DNA of 64,000 nt from Cytobacillus suaedae (GCA_014960805.1 CP063163.1:917001-981000); one strand, 5' to 3'. Numbered from the stretch's first letter, positions 44,320 to 55,792 are shown. Notes: a model not told the origin generated them from the letters alone. A program made the numbers and translations.

Positions 44320-47220
44320 ATGAAAACTTATACTATGAATTGTGAGGAACCATCTGAAATACTAGCATTTGTTAAGACCCACAATTTAGTAAACGAAAAG
44401 AATATACTTGTTCAGGCATTCTCTGGAGTGCTGGATGATACATATATAGTAAATATCCAAAAGCAATTAGCAGAATGTCTCCCACAAGCTATACTAATAG
44501 GCACAACAACAGATGGTGAAATCAAGGATGGAGAGATTTTTTCAAAAACAATCACTCTTTCTTTCACGGTTTTTTCTAGTACTGTTATAACATCAACAAT
44601 CCTCCCTTTTGAGGACTATGAAAATAGTTTTAAAATGGGAGAACAACTCATAATCAACACGTACAAATCTGATACAAAAGCTATAATTATTTTTGCAGGT
44701 GGCTTTAACATTGACTTAGAAGAAATGTTTAAAGGCGTCAATTCGGTGCAACATAAAGCGGTTGTATCGGGTGGAGTAGCTGCAGATAATGGTGATTTTA
44801 AGAATACGTTTGTCTTTGATAATTATAGAATCCTAAAAGATGGAGTAGTTGCAGTAGGGTTATGTAATACAAACCTGATCGTAAACACATTATCAAACAG
44901 TGATTGGAAGAAAACAGGCCGACCTTTTGTGATTACAAAGGCTTCAGGAAATCGTTTATATGAACTAGATTATAAATCTCCTATCTCTATTATGAAGAAA
45001 TATTTAGGCCAAGAGTTTACTATGCAATTGCCCCAATCAGGTGCTGAGTTTCCGTTCATGGTTGAGAGAAGAGGTAAGGATGTCTCTCTCTTTGTAACCA
45101 ATGTATTTGAAGATGGGTCAATTGAATTAAGTGCAAAGGTTAGCGAGAATGAAAAACTTTTTTTCTCTTTTGCTAATGTTCCAATAATTATTGACAATTC
45201 TATTAAAGAGATGAAACGGTTAAGCAAAAAGCCAATAGAGTCCATTTTCATTTATGACTGTATGGCTAGAAAAAGATATTTTCATTCTTTTGTAAAAAAA
45301 GAAATACAGGTACTCCAACAAATAGCTCAAACCAGTGGTTTCTTCTCTTATGGAGAATTTACTAAAGTGAATGATGAATCTAAGCTTGTCGCTTATTCTC
45401 TAACCATACTTGCGTTGTCTGAATCAATAGATCTTCCTAACAATCCAACCATTGATATTGATTATACTGTGCCAAATGAAACACAGTCATTAATTGCTTT
45501 ATCCAACCTAATTTATGCTTCTTCTAAAGATATTGATTTATTGTATCAAAACTATGAGGAGTCTGAGCAAAGGTATAAATCACTTTTTGAACATAATACG
45601 GATATCGTTTATTCAACTGACTTGCAGGGAAGGTTTACAAGTGTAAACGGAGCCTTTAGTAAAGTGTTTGGTTATAAAGAGGAAGAGCTATTATATAAAA
45701 ACTCATTGAGATATATTAACGAAAATGATATTCCAAGAGTAAGAATGCATTTTAATCGAGTGTTAAAAGGAAAAGAACAATATTATAATCTCGAAATTCC
45801 AACGAAGTATGGAGATACATTGCTTTTTCAAATAAAGAACATTCCAATTGTAATTAACGGTAAAAAAGTTGGGATATATGGAATCGGCAGAGACATTACT
45901 GAACAGAAAAAGGCAGAAGAGAAAATTGCGTATCTAGCATTCTATGACACGGAAACTGGACTACCAAATAGGTTGAAATTTAAAGAACAACTCGAAGATT
46001 TTATATTGTGGGCAAAGAGAAAAAAGAAGAAGCTCGCTATTTTATTTATAGATTTAGATCGCTTTAAGATTATTAATGATTCTCTAGGACATTACCAGGG
46101 AGATTTAATCTTAAAACAAGTGATTGAAAAAGTAAAAAAAGTCTTGCCTTCTAGAAGCTATTTAGGAAGATTTGAAGGTGATAAGTTTACATTGGTACTA
46201 TCCAAGAATGTCGACATAGACCATGTTATTGATATTGGACAAAAAATTCTACAAGAAATAGGTAAACCTATTCTATATGAGGAGCAAGAATTTTTTATCA
46301 CCGCAAGCATAGGTGTAAGTATGTATCCGAATGATGACAAACATGTGGACTATCTCCTAAAACATGCGGATACAGCTATGAATCTCGCAAAGCAACATGG
46401 TGGAAATAAACTAAAATTCTACTCAACAGAAATGAATAAAGAAGCGCTCTATCGCCTCGAATTAGAAAGTTATTTACGAAAGGCCTTAGAGAAAGATGAA
46501 TTTCATTTATGCTATCAACCTCTTATCAGTTTAGCCACTGGTAAGATTTATGGCAGTGAGGCCCTTATACGTTGGAATCATCCAAAACTAGGGTTAGTAT
46601 CTCCTTTGGAATTCATCCCTCTTGCAGAAGAAACAGGACTTATTCAAGATATAGGTAAGTGGGTAATGGTAACAGCGTGTAAGCAAACCAAAAAATGGCA
46701 TGACATGGGTTATAAAGACTTAGCTATTTCTGTTAATGTTTCTGCTAACCAATTTCAGCAAATTGGCTTCGTTGCTGAAGTTAAAGAGGCAATTGCCCAA
46801 TCAGGGTTAGATCCGAAATATTTAAATATAGAATTAACGGAAAGTGTTATGCTTAGAAATATTAACTATAGCATTATGGCTATGAAAGACCTACAAAACA
46901 TGGGTGTAAAAGTGTCCATTGATGATTTTGGAACAGGCTATTCTTCATTAAGTTATCTAAAGAATTTGCCTTTCAACACGTTAAAGATTGATCGGTCATT
47001 TATTAATAATATTCATTCAAGTAATTCTGAGATTGCCATCGTTAAAGCGATTATCACCATGGGTCACGGCTTAGCGGTAAAGGTTGTTGCAGAAGGAGTC
47101 GAGACAGAGGAGCAAATCAAGCTACTTAAAGAGCTTGAATGCCACTATGCCCAAGGTTTCTATATAAATAAGCCATTATCTAGCAGGGACTTTGAAACGG
47201 GTCTTATAAATCAAGCGTAA
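44320..47220 (+). CDS. FIST-PAS-GGDEF-EAL signalling protein, probable c-di-GMP phosphodiesterase
   Basis: 966 residues, cytosolic. FIST-N and FIST-C sensor domains (about 1-385; e.g. ILIGTTTDGEI, AVVSGGVAADNG), a PAS domain (about 415-530), a GGDEF domain (about 540-700) and an EAL domain (about 715-960). The GGDEF signature is degenerate (RFEGDKF), so cyclase activity is unlikely; it may bind GTP as a regulator. The EAL domain keeps SEALIRW, VNVSANQF, ELTES, IDDFGTGYSS, KIDRSF and AEGVETEEQ, the residues needed for metal binding and c-di-GMP hydrolysis. It lies 3.3 kb past the c-di-GMP-controlled Tad operon. Single gene with its own terminator. Confidence 0.92.
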   Translation: MKTYTMNCEEPSEILAFVKTHNLVNEKNILVQAFSGVLDDTYIVNIQKQLAECLPQAILIGTTTDGEIKDGEIFSKTITLSFTVFSSTVITSTILPFEDYENSFKMGEQLIINTYKSDTKAIIIFAGGFNIDLEEMFKGVNSVQHKAVVSGGVAADNGDFKNTFVFDNYRILKDGVVAVGLCNTNLIVNTLSNSDWKKTGRPFVITKASGNRLYELDYKSPISIMKKYLGQEFTMQLPQSGAEFPFMVERRGKDVSLFVTNVFEDGSIELSAKVSENEKLFFSFANVPIIIDNSIKEMKRLSKKPIESIFIYDCMARKRYFHSFVKKEIQVLQQIAQTSGFFSYGEFTKVNDESKLVAYSLTILALSESIDLPNNPTIDIDYTVPNETQSLIALSNLIYASSKDIDLLYQNYEESEQRYKSLFEHNTDIVYSTDLQGRFTSVNGAFSKVFGYKEEELLYKNSLRYINENDIPRVRMHFNRVLKGKEQYYNLEIPTKYGDTLLFQIKNIPIVINGKKVGIYGIGRDITEQKKAEEKIAYLAFYDTETGLPNRLKFKEQLEDFILWAKRKKKKLAILFIDLDRFKIINDSLGHYQGDLILKQVIEKVKKVLPSRSYLGRFEGDKFTLVLSKNVDIDHVIDIGQKILQEIGKPILYEEQEFFITASIGVSMYPNDDKHVDYLLKHADTAMNLAKQHGGNKLKFYSTEMNKEALYRLELESYLRKALEKDEFHLCYQPLISLATGKIYGSEALIRWNHPKLGLVSPLEFIPLAEETGLIQDIGKWVMVTACKQTKKWHDMGYKDLAISVNVSANQFQQIGFVAEVKEAIAQSGLDPKYLNIELTESVMLRNINYSIMAMKDLQNMGVKVSIDDFGTGYSSLSYLKNLPFNTLKIDRSFINNIHSSNSEIAIVKAIITMGHGLAVKVVAEGVETEEQIKLLKELECHYAQGFYINKPLSSRDFETGLINQA

Positions 47221-47228
47221 AAAATAGT

Positions 47229-47266
47229 AAGAGCTGTCAGTCTATAGTAGACGACAGCTCTTTTTT
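47229..47266 (+). terminator. Rho-independent terminator of the FIST-EAL gene
   Basis: AGAGCTGTC / GACAGCTCT perfect stem with inner TCTA/TAGA pairs and a six-T run. Confidence 0.9.
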
Positions 47267-47320
47267 CCTGTCTAGAAAATTATAAAAAAGTACCATTTTA
47301 AAAACTAGTCTTAAGTTTCA

Positions 47321-47445
47321 CTGCATCCAGCGCCAGCGCCTAGGCCCTCGAGGTCAAATAACCTGAGCCATAAAAAGTCGAAGTGCAGACTTTTTCTGTC
47401 CCAGAACATTTGCTTGTCGGGGCTGACCAAGGCGCTTCCGCTTTT
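47321..47445. repeat. Intergenic repeat, family A, copy 3
   Basis: CTGCATCCAGCGCCAGCGCC to GGCGCTTCCGCTTTT; same ends and ACATTTGCTTGTCGGGGCT core as the tandem pair at 2856-3107, with the inner hairpin decayed on its 3' arm. Confidence 0.85.
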
Positions 47446-47450
47446 GATTA

Positions 47451-48017
47451 CTACTTAAGGTTGGTCAATAATGCTCGTCTTCCGTCAGACCATGTGAATT
47501 CGAAACGGTCCCACTCTTTTTTGCCTCTCTCAAAATGGTGTTGAACGAAACAAACCATTTCAGTGTTATCAAAGCTAATAAAATTTACGCCATGATATTT
47601 TTTAGAACGGTCATCACCTGAAAATAACAACTGGTTATGACAATATGTACAATCATAAAGAGAATAGTGATACTTATTCAAAGCATTCGTATATCTTACA
47701 AACACCTCATCAGGTAAGGCCTCAAGTAGCATCTTATAGGCATGAGGTAATTCTCTTCGAAAACGAATGCAGTCACCATCTGTAAGTTGGTAAAAAAACT
47801 CAGGTGTTTTCAATAAGCCGTTCTCATTAACAATGCCTGTCATCCAAGACTTTAATGTGAAAACCTCAATTTCTTTATCCATTAAATCATCAAGAAGAGA
47901 AGCTTCTTCATTTTCGTCATCAAAAAAGACCCATTGTTCATTAATGTATTCTACTGTACCCATTGAATACGAGCGTGGCTGCTCATTAATTGCATTAAGT
48001 CTATGTTGTAAATTCAA
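47451..48017 (-). CDS. yisN: DUF2777 protein YisN
   Basis: 188 residues, start ATG 48017 behind AGGAGGATCC. Acidic soluble protein with two cysteines in YDCTYCHNQ (about 122-130). Recognised by its position between yisL and asnO and its resemblance to B. subtilis YisN; function unknown. Confidence 0.75.
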   Translation of the reverse strand: MNLQHRLNAINEQPRSYSMGTVEYINEQWVFFDDENEEASLLDDLMDKEIEVFTLKSWMTGIVNENGLLKTPEFFYQLTDGDCIRFRRELPHAYKMLLEALPDEVFVRYTNALNKYHYSLYDCTYCHNQLLFSGDDRSKKYHGVNFISFDNTEMVCFVQHHFERGKKEWDRFEFTWSDGRRALLTNLK

Positions 48018-48200
48018 GGTGGATCCTCCTGTCTAATGAAATTCTTGTTAGTGACATCTATCCTTCTTTTTTGACATAAATTAAGAAAAATATAACTGTA
48101 AGTGCTTCCAAAAAGTAGGACAATACATTCTGGGCGTCCTACCTGCATACAATGTAATCAGCTTGCTAACCGTGTCATACGGTGTGAAAGGATGATGTAC

Positions 48201-50051
48201 ATGTGTGGAATAACAGGCTGGATTGACTTTCGTCGTAACTTACTGAATGAAAATCAAATTGTTTCTAAAATGGCAGAAACTCTTACAAAGCGTGGGCCTG
48301 ATGATACCAATACATGGACCACGACCCATGCAGCATTCGGACATAAACGATTAGTTGTAGTAGATCCTGAGGGTGGCAAGCAGCCTATGACTAGGAACAA
48401 GGGTGAAAACGCCGCTTATACCATTTGTTACAATGGGGAGCTCTATAACACTGAGGATATCCGAAAGGAATTATTGCAAAGAGGGTATTCCTTCAAAGGT
48501 CATTCAGATACGGAGGTCCTCCTAACTGCTTATATAGAATGGGAGGAACAATGTGTAGATTATTTAAATGGAATATTTGCTTTTGCAGTTTGGGATGAAA
48601 GCAAGAAAAAATTATTTATTGGAAGAGATCGCTTGGGCGTAAAACCACTTTTCTATAAAGAGGACAATGGTAGACTTCTCTTCGGATCTGAATTAAAAGC
48701 ATTACTAGCACATCCAGAGGTGAAGGCAGAGGTTGGTCTAGATGGATTATCCGAAATTTTTGGTTTAGGACCTTCAAGAACGCCGGGACATGGTGTGTTT
48801 AAAGGGATAGAGGAGCTTCGTCCAGCTCATGCGTTAACTTTTTCAAAAGATGGACTTAAGAAATGGCGCTATTGGAATATGAAAAGCAAAGAACATACTG
48901 ATTCATTGGATGTTACAACAGAAAAAGTAAGAGATCTATTTACAGATGCGGTGACTAGACAATTGGTCTCAGATGTACCAGTTTGTACATTTTTATCTGG
49001 CGGAGTTGATTCTAGTGCAATAACGGCAATTGCTGCAAAGGAATTTGAAAAAGAAGGCAAAGGACCGCTGCATACTTACTCAATCGATTATGAAGACAAT
49101 GATAAGTATTTTGAATCAAATGAATTTCAACCAAATTCCGATGGTCCTTGGATTAAGCTAATGTCAGATACCTTTGGCACTGTCCATCATCGCTGTGTCA
49201 TTTCGCAACAAGAACTTGTGGATTACTTAACAGAAGCGGTTATTGTTCGGGATTTACCAGGGATGGCTGATGTGGATTCATCGTTACTTTGGTTTTGTAA
49301 GGAAATTAAAGAGGAGTTTGTAGTAGGGTTATCAGGAGAATGTGCTGATGAGATATTTGGTGGATACCCATGGTTTCATCGTCCAGATGATTTAGCTTCA
49401 AAAGGTTTCCCATGGATGAGATCTACAGATGAAAGAGTAAGTTTATTAAAAAGTTCATGGAGAAATAAACTAGACTTAGAGAGCTATGTTTTAGCAAGGT
49501 ATCAAGAGACCGTAAAGGAAACACCTGCTTTATTCGGTGAAAATAAAGCTGATGCAAGTAGACGTGAGTTATTCTATCTCAATATCCTTTGGTTTATGAC
49601 AACATTATTAGATCGAAAAGATCGTATGAGTATGGGAGCGAGCCTTGAGGTACGTGTTCCATTTGCGGACCATCGATTGGTGGAATATGTTTGGAATATA
49701 CCATGGGATATGAAGATGCATGGTAATCGGGAGAAAGGGATATTGAGACGTGCGTTAGAAGGGCTTCTACCTAACGATGTTCTTTATCGTAAAAAGAGTC
49801 CATACCCTAAAACACATAATCCCCACTATACAAATGCTGTAAAAAAATGGATGGAGCAAATACTAGAGGATAAAAACTCTGCGTTGTATGAATTCTTTGA
49901 TGACAAGAAATTAAAGGATATTGTCCAAACGGGTGGAGACTCCTTTAAAGTTCCATGGTTCGGGCAGTTGATGACTGGGCCGCAGCTATTGGCTCATTTA
50001 GCCCAGATCCATGTTTGGTTTAAGGAATATAATATAAATATATCAGAATAA
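48201..50051 (+). CDS. asnO: Asparagine synthetase (glutamine-hydrolysing) AsnO
   Basis: 616 residues from ATG 48201; GAAAGGATG upstream. Start fixed by biology: MCGITGW exposes the N-terminal nucleophile Cys2 of the class II glutaminase. Glutaminase domain about 1-200 with YNGELYN and RDRLGVKPLFY; synthetase domain with the pyrophosphate loop FLSGGVDSSAI (about 264-274) and GECADEIFGGYPW. In B. subtilis asnO is expressed in sporulation; here a weak TTGACA lies upstream, but no clear promoter could be set. Confidence 0.95.
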   Translation: MCGITGWIDFRRNLLNENQIVSKMAETLTKRGPDDTNTWTTTHAAFGHKRLVVVDPEGGKQPMTRNKGENAAYTICYNGELYNTEDIRKELLQRGYSFKGHSDTEVLLTAYIEWEEQCVDYLNGIFAFAVWDESKKKLFIGRDRLGVKPLFYKEDNGRLLFGSELKALLAHPEVKAEVGLDGLSEIFGLGPSRTPGHGVFKGIEELRPAHALTFSKDGLKKWRYWNMKSKEHTDSLDVTTEKVRDLFTDAVTRQLVSDVPVCTFLSGGVDSSAITAIAAKEFEKEGKGPLHTYSIDYEDNDKYFESNEFQPNSDGPWIKLMSDTFGTVHHRCVISQQELVDYLTEAVIVRDLPGMADVDSSLLWFCKEIKEEFVVGLSGECADEIFGGYPWFHRPDDLASKGFPWMRSTDERVSLLKSSWRNKLDLESYVLARYQETVKETPALFGENKADASRRELFYLNILWFMTTLLDRKDRMSMGASLEVRVPFADHRLVEYVWNIPWDMKMHGNREKGILRRALEGLLPNDVLYRKKSPYPKTHNPHYTNAVKKWMEQILEDKNSALYEFFDDKKLKDIVQTGGDSFKVPWFGQLMTGPQLLAHLAQIHVWFKEYNINISE

Positions 50052-50061
50052 ATAAAAGGGT

Positions 50062-50092
50062 AGCCCTTACCAATATTAACGGGTTCTCTTTT
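50062..50092 (+). terminator. Rho-independent terminator of asnO (twin of the one at 50693-50722)
   Basis: AGCCCTTA / TAACGGGTT hairpin followed by CTCTTTT, starting 11 nt after the stop. Confidence 0.75.
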
Positions 50093-50128
50093 GGAGTGCA
50101 TAATATTAATAACTGTACAAATAACGTT

Positions 50129-50168
50129 AAAAAGCATGGTGATTAGCAACTTAATCATCATGCTTTTT
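50129..50168. terminator. Symmetrical A/T-flanked hairpin, possible bidirectional terminator
   Basis: AAAAAGCATG..TGATTA / TAATCA..CATGCTTTTT; about 16 pairs with small interruptions. Could back up termination of asnO and of the opposing gene. Confidence 0.65.
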
Positions 50169-50217
50169 CGCTTCCTAATATTAACTGTTAGGAGAATCAG
50201 ATAAGCACCCGATTTTG

Positions 50218-50421
50218 ATAAATAGACGGAAAAATTCCGCTTAAATAGAAAATACCATAAAAAATAGCTTAAATAGACGGAGAGATTCCGCCTATTGGCT
50301 TCAAAAACATGAAAATAGGGGGTTTTTCTTGGCATAACCGGAAAACCTCCCCTTATTTAGCCTCAAAAGAGCTCCATTCTGAATTTAACCGGAAAATCTC
50401 CGTTTATTTTACTATCGCTGG
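50218..50421. repeat. Four-unit imperfect tandem repeat with CGGA...TCCG palindromes
   Basis: Units near 50218, 50271, 50334 and 50385 each carry a form of AANNCGGARAWNTCCGYYTATTT; the spacing is 51-63 bp. Each unit can form a small hairpin. Together with flanking terminators they occupy the 677-bp gap between asnO and the MATE gene; the remainder (50430-50680) is AT-rich with a TAGCATG/CATGCTA hairpin near 50629-50664. Confidence 0.7.
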
Positions 50422-50692
50422 TTGGTTGATTAATTAAGGACAAGGCAGCTTATTGGTAAATGGCTAATATTAAAAAAATGAAAACAACTTGAAAAAAGTA
50501 TTAGCAACCGTTTTAGCATATAAACTAACAGCACAAGATGGTCATTCTCACATTGCAATATTGTATACTAATTGTAGTGTTAATTCTTAATTGAAATTGT
50601 CATAAACCTTGTTATATCAATTAAAAATAGCATGCTAAATCATATGCGATTTTAACATGCTAATTGAGTTGTTTTTTCACGTTTTGCACTTC

Positions 50693-50722
50693 AAAAGAGA
50701 ACCCATTATTACCAATAGGGCT
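50693..50722 (-). terminator. Rho-independent terminator of the MATE gene
   Basis: On the minus strand AGCCCTATT / AATAATGGGTT with CTCTTTTG, right after the stop. The whole 47-bp segment is an inverted copy of the asnO terminator. Confidence 0.75.
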
Positions 50723-50728
50723 ACCCCT

Positions 50729-52111
50729 TTATACTGCTTCTTCGTTTGTAGAGGGTGTAACAAATGCCTTTTTCTCCCATGCACGCGAACGCCAGCGCCA
50801 TAGCATGACAAGACCTCTAAACCATTCATCAACAATAAAGGCGATCCAAATACCAACTAAACCTAAACCAAAATGGATTCCTAGAAAATAGGCAAGTGGT
50901 ACGCTAATTCCCCACATAGATAAGATTCCCATATACACAGGAAGTCGAACATCTCCGGCCGCACGTAATGCACTTATAATGACTAAGTTAAAGGCTCTAC
51001 CAGGTTCAAGAATTATAGTTAGTAGAATCAGGGTTCCACCAAGTTTTATAATATCCTGGTTATCTGTAAAGATTCCAAAGAAAGGATCCGAAAAGAAAGA
51101 AATAATAATTGCCATTAGAGTTGATATACCAATCGCCAAATATAAGCTTTTTAAACACCTCTGATAGGCACTATCAAACTGTCTTGCACCAATCATATGG
51201 CCAATAATTATCTGTGTACCTTGGCTAATTGCAATGCTGAACAAGAAGATAAACATCATAATATTTTGTGCGTAGACCTTAGTTGTAAGAGCTTCTGTTC
51301 CAAGCATCGTAATAAAGAAGGTGATTAGCATTTGTGATGTATTATAAGATAAATGTTCCCCGGCTGATGGAATCCCGATTTTTAAGAGATTCTTTAAATG
51401 ATAAATTGGTAGACGAAATACCCTTTTAAAAGGAAGTTCATGATTAATTCGCTTGAATAATAGATACGTAATTGCTAGCAGACCTAAAAATCGGCTCACC
51501 GTTGTTGATATGGCTACCCCTTCAACACCAAGAACAGGAAAACCGAAGGGACCGAAAATGAAGAAGTAGTTACCAATTACATTAAGTACATTCATACCTA
51601 TCGTTACATACATCGTGTCTCTCGTAAAACCGTAGCTTCGAATAATGGCTCCTATTGTCATAATAATCGCCTGGATAAATGCAAAGCCACCAACAATACG
51701 TAAATAAGTAGCTGCTTCGTCCATGAGTTCAGGAGGTAAATCCATAGCATTTAGAATTTGGTTAGTGAAGAGTACGATACCTAGGGATAATATAATTCCA
51801 AAAACGATATTTACAATAATGGAAACAACGGATACCTCAGATGCTTTCTTTAGTTCGTTTGCCCCAAAGTGCTGAGCAACTAAGACAGCTGTTCCAGTAG
51901 CAATAAAACCAAACATGACAATAATAACTGATAGTATTTGGTTGGACACACCAACTGCAGCAACAGAGTTGTCAGAGTATTGACTTAGCATTAGCGTATC
52001 TGCATTACCCATTAACATGTGAAGTAAGATTTCTATAAATATCGGCCAGGTAAGAGCAAACAATGACAGTTTAGTTGTCGACGAAACCTTTTTATTTTCC
52101 AATGCTGTCAA
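50729..52111 (-). CDS. MATE family efflux transporter
   Basis: 460 residues, about 12 transmembrane helices in two MatE halves (ALTWPIFIEILLHMLMGNADTLM near the N-terminus; KIGIPSAGEHLSYNTSQM in the second half). Na+ or H+ coupled drug/metabolite exporter of the NorM/DinF kind; substrate unknown. Single gene. Confidence 0.9.
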   Translation of the reverse strand: MTALENKKVSSTTKLSLFALTWPIFIEILLHMLMGNADTLMLSQYSDNSVAAVGVSNQILSVIIVMFGFIATGTAVLVAQHFGANELKKASEVSVVSIIVNIVFGIILSLGIVLFTNQILNAMDLPPELMDEAATYLRIVGGFAFIQAIIMTIGAIIRSYGFTRDTMYVTIGMNVLNVIGNYFFIFGPFGFPVLGVEGVAISTTVSRFLGLLAITYLLFKRINHELPFKRVFRLPIYHLKNLLKIGIPSAGEHLSYNTSQMLITFFITMLGTEALTTKVYAQNIMMFIFLFSIAISQGTQIIIGHMIGARQFDSAYQRCLKSLYLAIGISTLMAIIISFFSDPFFGIFTDNQDIIKLGGTLILLTIILEPGRAFNLVIISALRAAGDVRLPVYMGILSMWGISVPLAYFLGIHFGLGLVGIWIAFIVDEWFRGLVMLWRWRSRAWEKKAFVTPSTNEEAV

Positions 52112-52247
52112 ACTCCTTTGTTAGTTGTAAAAAGTCATACTCTCCATTTTATAATGGCAGTGGCAAAATGGAAAGGGCTAATAGTTTCCTTACTTGGTTT
52201 TCTAAGTTTGGAATTTATTGGAAGAATGTTATTTTGCAATTGTACCT

Positions 52248-52380
52248 AGACCGTTCCTTTCCGCTGCAGGCACTTGCTTTCCGCGGGAAGGGATGCGAGC
52301 CTCCTCGGCGTTACCGCCTGTGGGGTCTCACACTTCCCTCACTTCCCGCAGAAGTCAAGTGCCTTCCACTCCAATCCACT
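52248..52380. repeat. Intergenic repeat, family B, copy 4 (short form, opposite orientation)
   Basis: Reverse complement of the family: AGACCGTTCCTTTCCGCTGC ... CCACTCCAATCCACT. No hairpin insert. It fills most of the 368-bp gap between the MATE gene and the amylase terminator. Confidence 0.85.
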
Positions 52381-52440
52381 ATAAATGTAAATACAGTAAA
52401 TAAATTACAATCTTTCAGGAAGTCTTCTACCCAAATGTAA

Positions 52441-52477
52441 TAAGAAAGAACCTAGAATTCACTAGGTTCTCTCTTTT
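52441..52477 (-). terminator. Hairpin terminator of the intracellular amylase gene
   Basis: Perfect 9-bp stem AGAACCTAG / CTAGGTTCT with a T-rich minus-strand tail (CTTTCTTA). Confidence 0.7.
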
Positions 52478-52479
52478 GG

Positions 52480-54282
<1,803 letters not shown>

Positions 54283-54366
54283 TTAAAAGATAGTAGAATA
54301 AAAATTGAAAGTCAATTAATAATAAATATGTCACCTTTTTGTTGAAATGTACATAGTAAAAAAGGG

Positions 54367-54394
54367 TTGTCAAATTGAATTTAAGTTGTATAAT
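54367..54394 (+). promoter_or_regulatory. Sigma-A promoter of the maltodextrin operon
   Basis: -35 TTGTCA (54367-54372), 16-bp spacer, -10 TATAAT (54389-54394); start expected near 54401. Confidence 0.75.
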
Positions 54395-54406
54395 TAGGTT
54401 TAGTGG

Positions 54407-54455
54407 TGCAATCGTTTTCATGGCTTGAAAGCGCTATTAAGTGCAAACGGTTGTT
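54407..54455 (+). promoter_or_regulatory. Two cre-like sites and a LacI-type operator in the mdxE leader
   Basis: TGCAATCGTTTTCA (54407-54420) and TGAAAGCGCTATTA (54426-54439) each differ from the CcpA cre consensus TGWAANCGNTNWCA at one position. TGCAAACGGTTGTT (54442-54455) repeats the CAAACGGTTG operator. The arrangement predicts catabolite repression plus maltodextrin induction. Confidence 0.65.
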
Positions 54456-54501
54456 CAGAAAAATTAAGCACATACTAAACAAAAACTTAGGAGGGGTCAA
54501 A

Positions 54502-55776
54502 ATGAAGAAGTACTTATCATTATTTATGGTTATGGTTCTTACACTTGGAATGCTAGCAGCTTGTGGACCACAACGTGATGCACAAGAAGAGCCTGCTGAT
54601 CAAGGTGGAGAAGACGCTACTGAAGAAGTAGCAAAGCCAGAAAAATTAACAATGTGGGTAAATGATGAAGAGAAACAAAAAGCAGCAATTACTGAAATGG
54701 TAAAATCATTTACTGAAGAAACAGGTATTCAAGTTGAAGTAACACCAATTAGTATGTTAGATCAAGTTAAAAATTTAGCACTAGATGCACCAGCTGGTAA
54801 AGGTCCAGACTTATTTTTCCAACCGCATGACCGTATTGGTGACATCGTAACTCAAGGTTTAGCTGAACCTCTTACATTAGACAATACAGGTGACTACAGT
54901 GAAACTGCAATTGATGCTGTAACTTTTGATGGAGATATCTATGGAGTACCTCAAGTAGTTGAAACTTACGGTGTATTCTATAACAAGGATTTAACTCCTG
55001 AAGCTCCAGAAACAATGGAAGAGTTAATGGCAATTGCTGCAGAGCAAACAAACGCTGCAGAAGAAAAGTATGGTTTCTTAATGGAAGCTGCTAACTTCTA
55101 CTTTGTATATCCTTTCTTTGCTGGATACGGTGGTTATGTATTCAATAAAGAAAACGGAGCATATGATGCTGCAGATATCGGATTAGCTAATGAAGGTGCT
55201 GTAAAAGGTGGAGAACTAATCCAATCTTGGTTTACAAATGGTTACATCCCTAAAGAAATTACGGGAGATATCATGAATGGTTTATTCACTGGTGGTAAAG
55301 TTGCTACTGTTATCACAGGTCCTTGGAACATTGCTCCATACCGTGATGCATTAGGTGATAAACTTGCAACTGCTCCACTACCATTATTAGAAAATGGTGA
55401 GCATCCGAAATCATTTGTTGGTGTTAAATCTTGGATGGTTTCTTCTTACTCTGAAAACATCGAGTGGGCTACAAAATTAGCACAACACTTAACAAACACA
55501 GAAAACTCTATGTACTACTATGAAAATGCTGGTGAAATGCCTGCAAACCAAGCAGCTTTAACAGATGAAAAAATTACTGGTGACCCATTAATGAGCGGAT
55601 TTGCTGCGCAAATCGCATTTGGTGAGCCTATGCCAAGTATTCCTCAAATGCAACAAGTTTGGGAGCCAATGGGTAATGCACTTCAGTTCATTGCTAATGG
55701 TGACAACGTACAAGAAGTATTAGAGGAAGCTGTTCAAACAATTAAAGATAATATCGCTGCAAGCGGAGCAAAATAA
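54502..55776 (+). CDS. mdxE: Maltodextrin-binding lipoprotein MdxE/MalE-like
   Basis: 424 residues from ATG 54502 (TTAGGAGGGG). Signal peptide with lipobox LAAC, acidic linker, then an SBP family 1 domain (KLTMWVNDEEKQKAAITEMV; GPDLFFQPHDRIGD; ATVITGPWNI). Captures maltose/maltodextrins for MdxFG. A long hairpin (55793-55822) after it should favour receptor over permease expression. The ATPase is not here; Bacillus importers of this class use the shared MsmX (established for B. subtilis). Confidence 0.92.
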   Translation: MKKYLSLFMVMVLTLGMLAACGPQRDAQEEPADQGGEDATEEVAKPEKLTMWVNDEEKQKAAITEMVKSFTEETGIQVEVTPISMLDQVKNLALDAPAGKGPDLFFQPHDRIGDIVTQGLAEPLTLDNTGDYSETAIDAVTFDGDIYGVPQVVETYGVFYNKDLTPEAPETMEELMAIAAEQTNAAEEKYGFLMEAANFYFVYPFFAGYGGYVFNKENGAYDAADIGLANEGAVKGGELIQSWFTNGYIPKEITGDIMNGLFTGGKVATVITGPWNIAPYRDALGDKLATAPLPLLENGEHPKSFVGVKSWMVSSYSENIEWATKLAQHLTNTENSMYYYENAGEMPANQAALTDEKITGDPLMSGFAAQIAFGEPMPSIPQMQQVWEPMGNALQFIANGDNVQEVLEEAVQTIKDNIAASGAK

Positions 55777-55792
55777 TATTAAAATGATTTAA

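Noticed and set aside
50053-50731. A 680-bp mobile element bounded by terminal inverted repeats
   Set aside because: The arms are terminators that begin at the stop codons of two genes; there is no target duplication and no transposase.
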